This document shows positions 9,815 to 21,013 of a stretch of 50,012 nucleotides of DNA, one piece after another. Each line of letters begins with the position of its first letter. Within the stretch, counting starts at the first letter, position 1. The stretch is taken from the NCBI GenBank assembly GCA_964035545.1, contig CAXIUT010000051.1:1-50012 (forward strand). Reading direction: 5' to 3'. Source of the DNA: Bugula neritina. Lineage: Eukaryota; Bryozoa; Gymnolaemata; Cheilostomatida; Bugulidae. Made by a program: the position numbers and the translations under genes. The notes under the pieces are model-generated. The model was not told where the DNA came from. It saw nothing but the letters and a program-made list of their open reading frames with translations, and made no database searches.

Positions 9815-10806
9815 TCATTAATTTTAATAGATTGATTATTAATTTTTTCTTTTGTTTTTTTGTTTTTTCTTTATTTTATCTCGACTTCTTCTCAGGCTCT
9901 ATGAAGAATTTGATCTTTATCTTTTCTTTTTTTATCTATTCCTTTTCTTTTTTAAATTGATATCTTTTTAACTCGATTAACTGATAGAATTTTAAGAAGA
10001 ATCAATAGATCTTGATTTTTTTGATTATTTTTCAAGAATTAGATCAGGCTTATTGTTTCTAATATATTTTTTTCTTTATTTTTTATTCTTTTATTCTTTA
10101 AGAATGCCAGTATTAAGGGTAATTTCCAATGAGAGTATATGTCTTGTATATTTATTTTTATGATAATTTTGTTGATGAAATTTACTGTTAACATGACCAA
10201 GATATTCTTCATAATTTTATTTACAAATAGAACAATAAAGCATTTTACTTTTTGGTCGACATTACATCTAAATAAAATAATGATTACCAGCTTATTTCTT
10301 GTAATTTCTTTTCGATATTATCGAACTTTATTTAAAAAATGCATTTGACAGGATTCTTCATTAAGCTAGTTGGTTTTGATCCAGAAAGTTGGAGTATAAT
10401 ACTTTTTATCATCTAATAGCTCAGGTAAACTGAAAAGAGAAGTTATTTTTATTGGTTTATTTTAATTTTTTTAACATATTTACTTCGAATTTTCAAGATT
10501 GATGATATCTATTGATTTATTGGTAGTTAAATTTGATCTATTCTTTATGTTAGATTCTTAAGAATCAATTACTTATACTTTTATTTCTTCCTTGATTAAA
10601 TTTTAACTTTTTACATTGCTACTGCTTCTAGGACTGAACTAGATATTGATAATACCAGTGAAGATAGATACTGGAGGTCCAACTAGAATAAATTAATTTT
10701 AGTTGCTATTATTTACCAGATAGTCAAAATGATCTCTCATTTCTTTCTTGGTCATCGATTTAGACTACCTCAATGATTTGTCAGTCAAAAAAGTGATTTA
10801 TTCCAT
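9815..10806 (-). CDS. DBF4-type zinc-finger protein
   Basis: Predicted 323 residues. Near residues 190-212 is a DBF4-type zinc finger, YCSICKENYEEYLGHVNSKFHQ, with spacing C-x2-C-x9-H-x5-H. In Dbf4/ASK this finger helps bind and activate the Cdc7 kinase that fires replication origins. The N-terminal part (KKEMRDHFDYLV..., FILVGPPVSIF) has no motif I can assign, and the C-terminus is a Lys/Arg/Ser-rich basic tail. A 20-nt intron at 10268-10287 (GTAATCATTATTTTATTTAG on the minus strand) lies just before the finger. Removing it joins the frames and gives 324 codons. A Dbf4 orthologue is plausible, but other proteins carry this finger too. Confidence 0.72.
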
Positions 10807-10935
10807 AGTTACAATCAATCAAGGGCTTGTATGTACATCTATTGTGCATTTGTTTAAAGCATTATTTTATTTAAGAACATTTTATTTGTTTACTATGGGT
10901 TTTCTTCATATTTAATTTAAAAATAATCTTTTATT

Positions 10936-11796
<861 letters not shown>

Positions 11797-11909
11797 CTCA
11801 ATGTTGATTCATTCAAATTATAATTTAAATAAGATTTGTATTGAAATTTATTAAATAATTTGAGTTAATACACGATATTTTTTTAAAATTAAGCACAAGC
11901 TTAAACAAA

Positions 11910-13522
11910 ATGGGCTTAACTCAAACACTTATAGTTCTGTTAATTTGTCTTCTGACATTCTCTACAGCCAAGGTAGTCATCCTTGATGATTCCAATTACA
12001 CTTCCTTCATCAAGGAACATCCAATAGTGTTTATGAAATATTATTCTCCTAACTGTATCCATTGTACTAAGATGGCTCCAGCCTATTAAAAACTTGGATA
12101 GTCTGCCTAAGGTAAAGAATATATTGTGGCTAAACTTGATGTTACAAAGGCAAAAAAAACCTCAAATGAATTGAGACTCTTTGGATTCCCTAAGTTGAAA
12201 TTGGTCATCAATGGAGAAGAATCTTTACTTTATCAAAGTGGTCGAAAATTTGAAGAAATGAAAAATTGGCTGGACTATATGATGCAAGATATTTAGAAAG
12301 TGAATGAGGAAAAAGTTAAAGAAATGAACAATTTAAAGAACTTTGTTGTAATATAAGGAGCGTCTGCTTAACAGTTGAAAGTATTGAGATTTGCCAAGAA
12401 GTCTTACATTCCTCAACTCTATAGCATTGATGGATCATCTTATAAAATTAATTTACATCTTAAAGGCAAGAGTAAAATCGAATATTCAGGCAACAGCTCA
12501 GTGGAGGTTTTATCTGATTGGATTTTTTAGAATTCTTTGATGGTTGTCGTCAAGTGTAATAGTGATTAAGCCATTAGATTTGTATTTAGAAATACAAAGA
12601 ACTTACCAACTTTGTTGTTATTGTGGAATAAAGACTGGAATTAAGATCTTTTTACTATAATGTAAGAAGTTTGTAAATAAAATGCTGATAAATTTAACTG
12701 TGGATATATTGATGATCCGAAAGATCCCTTTCATAACGACATGCATGAATTCGCTAGAGCTAAAAATAATGATTCATCATTTATTTTCTATTTCGATTAT
12801 GGGAATAACAATGCTTGGAAATTTAACAATCCAACATCAATAACAAGTAATATACTATATATTTAGAATAATCTTTAACTACTTTTGTGACTTAGATCCA
12901 AGCTGGAGGAGTATTGAAGTATTATGATGGCACTAAACAATAAAAAAAGAAAAGTGGTGTAAATTATTAAAATGTTATAAAACTGACAGCAAAAACATAT
13001 AAATAAACTATCAAAAACAACAAATATGTCTTTATTTAGTATTACACGCCTTCATGTCCTCATTGTGTTAAAATGGCTGCTACTTATTAGGCTTTAGCCA
13101 CTAAACTTAAAGAATAAAAATCAGAATATATGATAGCTGCAGTGGATATGAGTGTTTCAAATGAAGTGAGCAAATGGGTTAGCTTGAAAGGATATCCAAC
13201 TCTTCGTTTCTATGTCCATGGCAAATAGTTTGATTATAATGGGCCCAGAACTGAGGAAGGTATGATTGCCTTCATGGAAGAAAAAAAGAATTTTATACCA
13301 TAAGAAGGTGAAAAGATATAAGAAGATAACTAAGAAGATGAAGTTGGTGGAAAATGGGAGTATGATAGTGACTAAGATGATGAATCATATGAAGAATATG
13401 TTTCTGAAGATGAAGACTATGACTCCTTTGATAGAGAAGAAGACGAAGACGTTTAGTACGATACTTAATCAGAGGATCCAGAAGAAGAGGTAGATGAATA
13501 AGATATATCTGAATAGTTATGA
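11910..13522 (+). CDS. Protein disulfide isomerase-like protein, two thioredoxin domains
   Basis: Predicted 530 residues. An N-terminal signal peptide (hydrophobic to about residue 20) directs it to the ER. The first thioredoxin domain has active site CIHC at 49-52 (YYSPNCIHCTKMAPAY). The middle holds two degenerate thioredoxin-like regions. The second active domain has CPHC at 376-379 (YYTPSCPHCVKMAATY) and a cis-Pro region GYPTLRFYVHG. The C-terminus is a long Asp/Glu-rich tail that ends without KDEL/HDEL, so retention would need another signal. A 20-nt intron at 12847-12866 (GTAATATACTATATATTTAG) is needed. Its removal gives 531 codons. It follows the PhyH gene on the same strand. Confidence 0.9.
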
Positions 13523-13633
13523 AAATGATACCCTCAACATCATTATAAATATATTTATGGATAACGTTAACCGTTTCATCGCTTGATATTAAACTTCAAT
13601 AAAATAGGATATGTTATAATTCTAATCCTAACG

Positions 13634-14008
13634 ATGTTCAAGGTCCTTCTCCTAAGTTGTTTGCTTATCATTGCTCTTTCTTTGAAGACTACTTCAGGGC
13701 ATGAACAGTTCTTCAACCCGAATCCCAGTAAGAACACTAACCATAACCAAAACACTTTTCCAAACAATCAACAAAATCAAATTTCAAGAAACCAAGCCAA
13801 CAAGCCAGGCTTTGAATCATCTCCTGGAGATCCCTATGGAAGAGACACTTATAACAAAAGGACTTGTTTCAGAATGCCTTGCTATGAACCCAACCAAAGA
13901 TGCCAAAACGGAGGATGTTGGAACACAGTTATCTTCAAGGTTCCTACTTCAAACAGACAACCTGCCAAGTTTGTTGGATATCTTTGTGGAAGATGTACAA
14001 GAAGATGA
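13634..14008 (+). CDS. Small secreted Cys-rich protein
   Basis: The ATG at 13634 starts a typical signal peptide (MFKVLLLSCLLIIALSLKTTSG). The frame is open about 50 nt further upstream but has no ATG there. The mature ~100 residues consist of an Asn/Gln/Pro-rich stretch (about 25-60), then a compact C-terminal module with six cysteines (TCFRMPC, RCQNGGCW, LCGRC) ending CTRR. The gene uses only CAA/CAG and GAR, with no TAA/TAG, unlike most neighbours, which suggests high expression. No family is recognised. An extracellular or mucocyst-type protein is possible. Confidence 0.75.
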   Translation: MFKVLLLSCLLIIALSLKTTSGHEQFFNPNPSKNTNHNQNTFPNNQQNQISRNQANKPGFESSPGDPYGRDTYNKRTCFRMPCYEPNQRCQNGGCWNTVIFKVPTSNRQPAKFVGYLCGRCTRR

Positions 14009-14086
14009 TTTAGCATTGATTCTCATCAAATATCTATAATTGTAGTTGTTAATTAAATGATTAGTATAAAAGTTAACGCAAACGAG

Positions 14087-14877
14087 TCAATATATATAAC
14101 ACTAGCAGGGTTTTGCCTTTTTTTATGAAAATTGTGTAAGTTGTTATTCCTACCACTACTAGTATTCTTTTAGCATATTTCTTTATCTTTATGAAATTGC
14201 CTTTCTGACCTCAATACATATTTTATCATAAAGTACTAATTCTTTTGTTATTTTCATGTTTTAGTCGCTGAGTTACTCATGATCTAATTGAAGTGAAGGT
14301 GGTAATTTTTTCTACAATTCCCTAAGGTTATTATCAAGTTTTAAGTTATCATATTTTTGTTATTGAAGTGCTAATTCTTTTTTTTCAAGTTTTTATTATT
14401 CTTTTAGTAGTTATTTCTCCTTATTTTTGAATGAGTTTTTTAGTTAATCAAATTTATTCTTCAAGACTTGAACTTTTGCTTTTTTACCCTGAATGATTTC
14501 TCTGTTTTATGCCAGTTTTGCATCAATAACTGATTATTATGAAGCAATGTTTTCTTCTTATAGAATTTAATGTTTGAGATATTTCTTGTAAAGGTAAGTA
14601 TCTTCGCAAAGATCGCATATTCTAGTAAATTTATGAGTATTAATGTCTCTTCTTTTTTTTCGAACGTGGCTTAAACAAACAGTTTAATGACAAAAGTTGC
14701 TATATCATCAATCAAATACCACTATTTTCCTTTCCCAACTATCTCTTCATCACAAATTTTGCACTTAATATTAAGTTAAACTCGTTATTCTATTTGATCT
14801 TCTGATAACTTTCGCTATTTAAGATTAGTAAAATTATCCTTAGATGTTTTGCCCAGAAATGTTTTAAAAGCTGCCAT
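14087..14877 (-). CDS. FYVE-like zinc-finger protein with coiled coil
   Basis: Predicted 256 residues. After ~40 residues come paired cysteines in a FYVE/RING-like order: CKICDEEI, then CNFCHQTVCLSHVRKKRR, then CDLCEDTYL. The basic patch after the second pair resembles the R-K-H-H-C-R phosphoinositide-binding loop of FYVE domains but is degenerate, so lipid binding is uncertain. The remainder (about 95-250) is a Lys/Glu/Gln coiled coil. A 20-nt intron at 14700-14719 (GTATTTGATTGATGATATAG on the minus strand) splits the zinc finger. Removing it restores the cysteine spacing and gives 257 codons. Confidence 0.78.
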
Positions 14878-15053
14878 TTTTTTCTTTTTATCTCTTCCTC
14901 AATCAAGAAAGATGTACTGTCTTCTGTGTGATAAGCTTTGCTATCACTTGAGACTAGATGGGATTTATATTATTTCATTATAACTTTTATCAAGAAAACA
15001 GTTGATAGGTTGTTTAAGAACATAATTTAGATAAATTACAGTATCAATTGAGT

Positions 15054-16373
15054 TCACTTGGTCTTTCCAACTTTTATTTTGTTGGTGGTCTTGATTACTC
15101 CTACAGCTACGGTCTTTTTCATATCTCTTACAGCGAATCTTCCCAAAGGAGGGTACTCAACAAAGGTCTCAACACACATTGGCTTGGTTGGTTTAAGCAA
15201 AACAATAGCTGAATCTCCGTTTTTGATGCCTTTTGGTTCTTCTTCCATGACTTTGTTAGTTCTTCTGTCGATTTTAGATTGAATTTCAGTGAATTTACAG
15301 GCAATATGAGCAGTGTGGCAGTCAAGTACTGGTGTATATCCGTTTGCTATTTGTCCTGGATGGTTCATAACAATAACTTGAGCAACAAAGGATTCTACTT
15401 CTCTTGGAGGGTCATTATGGGATTCACCACATACATATCCTCTTTTTAGATCTTTAACAGTTAATCCTCTGACATTGAAGCCGACATTGTCTCCTGGAAT
15501 AGCTTCAGTGATCATTTCATGATGTCTTTCTACTGATTTAACATCGCTTTTCAAATTACTTGGAGCAAAAGTAACATTCATGCCTGGCCTAAGGGTACCA
15601 GTCTCAACTCTTCCAACTGGTACAGTACCAATTCCACCAATTTTGTAGACATCTTGAAGAGGCAGCCTGAGAGGTTTGTCAGTCGGTCTTTTTGGAGGAA
15701 CAATTTTATCGAGAGCTTCCAGAAGATAGGGACCTTTGTACCATGGCATATTGGTAGATTTTTCTATCATGTTGTCTCCTTCCCATCCTGAGATAGGGAT
15801 AAAGGGGATACTATCAGGTTTATATCCAACTTTAGCCAAGAATTGTGAGGCTTCTTTTTTGATTTCGAGATATCTGTTTTCTGAGTAGTTGACTGACTTG
15901 TCGTCCATTTTGTTACAGCAGACGATCATCTGTTTGACTCCAAGAGTGTAGGAGAGAAGAGCATGTTCTCTGGTTTGTCCTTCTTTGGAGATTCCAGCTT
16001 CAAACTCTCCTTGGGGAGATGCAATCATTAAGAGAGCACAATCTGCTTGAGAAGTTCCTGTGATCATATTTTTGATGAAATCTCTGTGTCCTGGGGCATC
16101 AATGATGGTGAAGTGATATTTTGGAGATTCAAATTGCCAAAGGGAGATATCGATAGTGATTCCTCTATCTCTTTCTGATTTGAGTTTATCCATGATCCAG
16201 GCGTATTTGAAAGATCCTCTTCCGGTTTCAGCAGATTCTTTTTCAAGCTTTTCAATGGCTCTTTTGCTTATACCTCCACATTTGTAGATTAGGTGACCGG
16301 TTGAGGTGGACTTTCCTGAGTCAACATGGCCGATGACTACAAGGTTGATGTGAATTTTGTCTTTCTTTGACAT
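15054..16373 (-). CDS. Translation elongation factor EF-1alpha
   Basis: The protein has 439 residues, uninterrupted. It carries aminoacyl-tRNA to the ribosome as a GTP complex. G1 is GHVDSGKS at 15-22, G3 is [12 protein letters not shown], and G4 is NKMD. Domains 2 and 3 carry [22 protein letters not shown] and [13 protein letters not shown]. It lacks the ~13-residue insertion found before TLLEAL in animals, as in other ciliates. The C-terminus is slightly short (ends KVGKTK). There is no in-frame TAA or TAG in 439 codons. All Glu are GAA/GAG, which stands out in this window and fits a highly expressed gene avoiding reassigned codons. Confidence 0.98.
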   Translation of the reverse strand: MSKKDKIHINLVVIGHVDSGKSTSTGHLIYKCGGISKRAIEKLEKESAETGRGSFKYAWIMDKLKSERDRGITIDISLWQFESPKYHFTIIDAPGHRDFIKNMITGTSQADCALLMIASPQGEFEAGISKEGQTREHALLSYTLGVKQMIVCCNKMDDKSVNYSENRYLEIKKEASQFLAKVGYKPDSIPFIPISGWEGDNMIEKSTNMPWYKGPYLLEALDKIVPPKRPTDKPLRLPLQDVYKIGGIGTVPVGRVETGTLRPGMNVTFAPSNLKSDVKSVERHHEMITEAIPGDNVGFNVRGLTVKDLKRGYVCGESHNDPPREVESFVAQVIVMNHPGQIANGYTPVLDCHTAHIACKFTEIQSKIDRRTNKVMEEEPKGIKNGDSAIVLLKPTKPMCVETFVEYPPLGRFAVRDMKKTVAVGVIKTTNKIKVGKTK

Positions 16374-16639
16374 GGTTCTACTATAAATGATGAGTTGAGT
16401 AGGTGATGAGAGTATTTAAGGTATGTGATTTATTTTAAGCACCTTCTTAAAAAATATCACGATATTCTCTTTCTGAACAATTCTGATAAAAATAAGCAAT
16501 CATCATCAACGTTTTTCTTCAATAAGATAGTATAAATAACCAATATTGAAGTCATATTCATCTTAATCTCATATTTAATGTTTAATTTTACTCTTTAATA
16601 TATTATGTTTGACATCAAGAGTGATGAAAAAAGGGTTAA

Positions 16640-16885
16640 TCATTCTTTTTCTATTTGTTATTTCATCTTATTTTTGTCAACTATTTCTTTGAAATCTCTT
16701 AATCTCTTAGCTGTATATTCGAAAACTTCATCTTATTTGATCCCTTTTCCAACTATTTAGTTTAAAATAATTTGAAAACCGACTGAAATCCCACTTCTCT
16801 CCAAGTAGTTATAGTAATCCTTTCTGATCTTCTAAATTTTAGGATTCTTTTTGACGTTTCTTTTCTCAACACTTGATTATTACAT
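16640..16885 (-). CDS. Small MYCBP-like protein
   Basis: The protein has 81 residues and no intron. The central part, IRKDYYNYLERSGISVGFQI followed by a helical segment, resembles the N-terminal block of MYCBP/AMY-1 (REQFRRYLEKSGVLDTLTKV), followed by a charged helical tail. MYCBP proteins bind AKAPs and, in ciliated cells, are found in axonemal or sperm complexes. The resemblance is short, so the family call is tentative. It lies between EF-1alpha and the divergent longin gene (146 nt). Confidence 0.6.
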
Positions 16886-17031
16886 GCTATCTTTACTAAA
16901 ATTATTAATCAAAAAAATAAACTTAGAGAATAGATTGCTTAAATGATAATATTGGTATAAATAATGATATAGTTCATATATTCTTTTCAAGGATAATTAT
17001 TCTGGTATGTTTATAAATATTGATTTAAAAA

Positions 17032-17839
17032 ATGAAAATATGGATAGGTACTCAAATGTTGATATAGTTCGCTTGACAGGTAAAATATTGACTGAATATT
17101 CTCGTCAGCGTCAATTTAGTGACTAATAATCTCAAAAATAGATACAAAAATAGAAATCATGGTTCTTTACATTTTATGAATCATCTTAAAAGATGAGTGA
17201 AGAAGAGATCAAAGACCAGGAACAAATATTTTAATATAATCGCAGTAAATATCAATTGATAAAGGATGTACTCTTGGCTAGATAATTGATCATTCAAGAA
17301 AATTGCCTCTTCTTCAATACGATAAATAGCTTAATTATACACTAGTTAAAGGATTAGAATATTTTTATTTGGCAAGACATAAACTGCTCTTTATTTACTG
17401 TTCATAAAAAGGAGATGATTTTACTGTTATGGCTATTGAAAGTATGCTTCACAACACAGTTAGATTATACTAGTAAAAATGCTTAAGCATAAGTAGTTGT
17501 TACAAACTGCCAAACCATCTAAATGACTATCAAAGAGATTAACTCCAAAAGCTAAGCTATAAGATTAATGAGATAATAGAGGAATAGTCTGATTTTTAGT
17601 TGGTTCGTAAGGAGTCAATTCGAGATGAAGATGATACTGTTAAATATATGAAGGAATTTGGATAAAGAATTAGATAGTTTAATGGAATGTCTAAGCGTGA
17701 GTTAGAGATAAAGAAGGCACATGTGAAGTATTTGTATCAGACTGAAAAGAAGTTAAATTGGTATAGGATTCGGATGTTATTGTTGGTTGTTGTGGCTTTT
17801 ATAGTTGTTGGATTGGCGGTATATTTTGTTGCATTTTGA
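17032..17839 (+). CDS. Longin-domain C-terminal-anchored membrane protein
   Basis: Predicted 255 residues. The N-terminal ~130 residues look like a longin domain: VRLTGKILTEYS, then GLEYFYLARHKLLFIYC and a helix (DFTVMAIESMLHNTV). A coiled region follows, then a C-terminal transmembrane segment (MLLLVVVAFIVVGLAVYFVAF) ending at TGA. This is the layout of VAMP7/phytolongin proteins, but I cannot find the central Arg of an R-SNARE heptad block, so it may be a non-SNARE longin. Introns are at 17245-17264 (certain, 20 nt) and 17048-17067 (20 nt, after a 16-nt first exon). If the second is not real, the start is ATG 17040. Both readings keep the frame. Confidence 0.68.
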
Positions 17840-17894
17840 TATTTTTTTGACTTTTATTTGAGATTATGATATAATTGTTATTTATTGGAGGGTA

Positions 17895-19031
17895 ATGTCA
17901 GATCCAAACACTACAGAACCAAACAACTCAAGTGTTTAAAACAAATCTAAGAATATTTTTAACAAACCACCAACTGATGCTCCCAGGAAAAGTATATTTG
18001 ATAATGTTAGTAACCCAATAAAGCAATAAGACAAAGCTTTTGATGGTCCTCTATTTAGTAAATCAGACCCACCAAGTTCTAATCAGCCTAATTTTTTTCA
18101 AAAAGACTCTAATGAAAATAAACCCAAGAATATTTTTGCAAGTTCATAATCAAAAATACCTGATCCGCCCAAAAGAGAATAAGTAACATCAACTCAAGCT
18201 CAATAAGAGTAAAAGAATATAAAAAAAGCAACAAATATTTAAGGAGATATGAAAAAGTAATCTGAAAGCTAAGATATGGACATGGAGATTGACGATGTTG
18301 TTAATTCAACAGAAGTTTATGAAAAAACCTAACAAAACATTGAAAAAAAGATTTAACATAAATCTGAGCCAAAGATTGAAGAAAAAATTGAACCAAAAGT
18401 TGAAAAAGTTGAATTTAAATAGTTATTGAAGGAGAAAGAACAAATAAAAGAATAGAAAAACAAAAAAACAATTGTGATAAAGAGTTCAAAATAGATTTAA
18501 AGATAGATTAGATAAAATAAGTAAAAAATAAAATAAAAAGAAAATCAAACAGGGAGTATCAAACAAAGAATTAGTAGACTGTCTGAATAATAAGATTCTT
18601 TAAAAAAAGCTATTCAAAAACTAAATTGTAGAATTCAATATTTAATTGATAATCATCCTCAAGAATCAACTACTAATGAATAGATTTTTAAGAAAAAACA
18701 GTAGATTTAACAACTAAAATTAAAACTAGCTGATGTAAAGAAGAATAAAAAATAATGTATTTAATCTAAAGAATCTACATAAACTTTATAAATGAGAACT
18801 ATGGAAGCTGAGTATAAACTCTAAGATCACTTGAAACAAATGATAAGATATTAATAATTGACTTTAGAGGTAACTAAAATAAATCATTTGGTTCAAGATA
18901 ACATTAAAATGTATAGAAAAGGGTTTTAGTAATATCCAGAAAAATATTAAAGTGATAAAAATGAATAGAGAAGAGAGTTCTTCTTTGTGGAGTTGGTGAA
19001 GTTGGCTAAAAAAAGGTTCATAATTGTTTGA
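17895..19031 (+). CDS. Unknown, disordered N-terminus and coiled-coil C-terminus
   Basis: Predicted 378 residues, continuous from ATG 17895 to TGA 19029-19031 with many TAA/TAG codons read as Glu. Residues 1-100 are Asn/Pro/Ser-rich with recurring short phenylalanine motifs (NIFNKP, SIFDN, PLFSK, NFFQK, NIFAS), faintly like degenerate FG or linear binding motifs. About 100-190 are very acidic/Lys-Glu, and 200-370 form a coiled coil. No family is recognised. A nuclear-pore or scaffold role would be a guess. It starts 55 nt after the longin gene. Confidence 0.7.
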
Positions 19032-19224
19032 AAAACGAAAACTAATTTATTAAAAAGTTAAATAATCATAGTTCAAGGATCATATAAATCTAAAATAAGA
19101 TGATTTTGACTTTTAAGTGGAAAAAATTGATAATTATGATACTTTTTATAACTTTTGTTTGTTCATTAGGAAGAAAAAAAGATAAGGAGCTCCTTTAAGT
19201 CAATAAGATAGAAAAAAGACAATT

Positions 19225-20941
19225 ATGTTGCCTAAAATTCTTCAACAAGATCCTAGTTATAAAGAAGTATATGAACTAATGGAAAAAATTAAAATTAATG
19301 AGGAAAGCAAGTTATTGTAGCAGAAATAAAGGGAAAGAAAATAATAATTATAAAGGGAGAGAAAGAAAAAAGAAGCTGAGGAAAAACAGAAGAAATAAAA
19401 TGAAGAAAGAAAAGAGATGGAAGAAAAAAAGAAAAAGGAAATCGAATAAAAATAAAAAGAGTATGCTAGATAGGTTTAACCAGTTGTTAATCTTTCAATT
19501 TAAATAACGTTATTGATTGAAAAATTGAATTCGATATCAGTTGAAGATTAAAATAGTCAAGATATTGTTTTTTTACAAAGCAAGATTTCAGAAAAAAGTT
19601 AAATTACCAAGCTATTGGCTTAAAAAATGAATGAAATGGATTAAAAATTGAAGAAGGTTTAAAATTTATCTCAAAATTAAGGAAAAAATAAAGAATTGTT
19701 GAAAATTAAATAGGTTCTAAAGAATGTTTCAGTTGAACTTTAAAAAGAGAAATAATGGTAATCTAATTTATAGACTATTTTTTTCCTAAAATTATTTAAA
19801 ATAAGTTGAAGCTAATCTAAAGATGAATAAAAATGATAATTTGGAGGAATAATGTTAGGAAGATAATGATATTGCTATATAAAAAGTTGAAGAAAAGTAA
19901 GAGTTAGCAATAAAGATGAAACCCATGTATAACAATGCAATTACTTAAGTCAAAGAAAAGGTAGGACCTCAAACTATAAAATTTTTAATGATCCAACAAG
20001 AATACTTAAATCAATTAAGAATCCTAATAGAATTACAAGGAATAAGTGATGAAGAGTTAAAATATAACAATTTTGATAGATAGTTATATGCTAATCTTGT
20101 TTCTCGCAAGACAAATATTTTAAATACAGCTAACTTGCCTTCAAACCTCTCATAGTAAAGTCTTAGTTAACTGAAATATCAAAATATGATGCATGAGATT
20201 GAAGATATTCAAGTAGAACTGGCATCGATCTAAGATTGTTTTAATGAACAACATATTAAAGGATTATATAAATATCCTAAGGAGATGTTAGTTAATACTA
20301 AACAGAAGTTGTATTAAATATGTTTAGCTGATTAAACAAAAAAATATTAATAAGAATTAGATAAAATGACAAAAGAAACAAACTAGATAAGTGGTGTGAT
20401 TAAAAGTAAGATATAAAAGAAATAAAAATTGCAAAAAGAATATGAATAAATGGTTTAAAAGAAAAAATTGTTATAGGCTAAAGAGAAATAAAAAACAATG
20501 TAAGAGTTTTACCCAGGAAATAAGTCAAATTAAAATAAAATTGTCGATATTGACTGTGAAAGATAATACTATGTTAAAGTTGAAAACTAAAAGAGGGTAT
20601 AAGAGCTATATAAGTTGCTAAATAACAATGATTAATTCAAAAAGATGAGAAGTTAGTTAGATAAGGTCTTAAAAGAAAAAGAATAAGAAAAAAATCGATT
20701 TTAACAAGTTTAAAATGAATATTTAAGATATAAAGAGGGAAGCAAGAGAAGAGGAAAGAGACAGGTTTATTTGGGAGATTATAAAAAGGCTAAATAAGAT
20801 ATAAAAGTACAATAATTAGAGGAAGAGTTGAAGTAACTGACTGACAAATGGGTAGTTTTGAGACAGAAAAATAAAAGAGAGAAATCATATATCAAGCGTA
20901 GTTCATAGTATCGGGTATTTAGTTATATCGGATAGTCTTGA
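19225..20941 (+). CDS. Coiled-coil protein with one frame break
   Basis: Two long frames together form a Glu/Lys/Gln coiled-coil protein of about 570 residues (start ATG 19225, TGA 20939-20941). The first runs to about 19780 and the second continues from there to the end. The span is one base longer than a multiple of three. Dropping one T from the T7 run at about 19786-19792 joins them smoothly (EKEWESNLETIF-SENYLKEVEANL). A 19-nt intron (GTTCTAAAGAATGTTTCAG, starting near 19714) also fits but gives less coil-like sequence. The start is uncertain: the frame is open upstream and an ATG near 19100 could be spliced in. No family is recognised. Confidence 0.55.
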
Positions 20942-21013
20942 TTGATTAGTATTGATAGTTAGATAAATAAAGATATAATAAGATGACTGTTTATATGGAA
21001 TATAGTTTAATTT

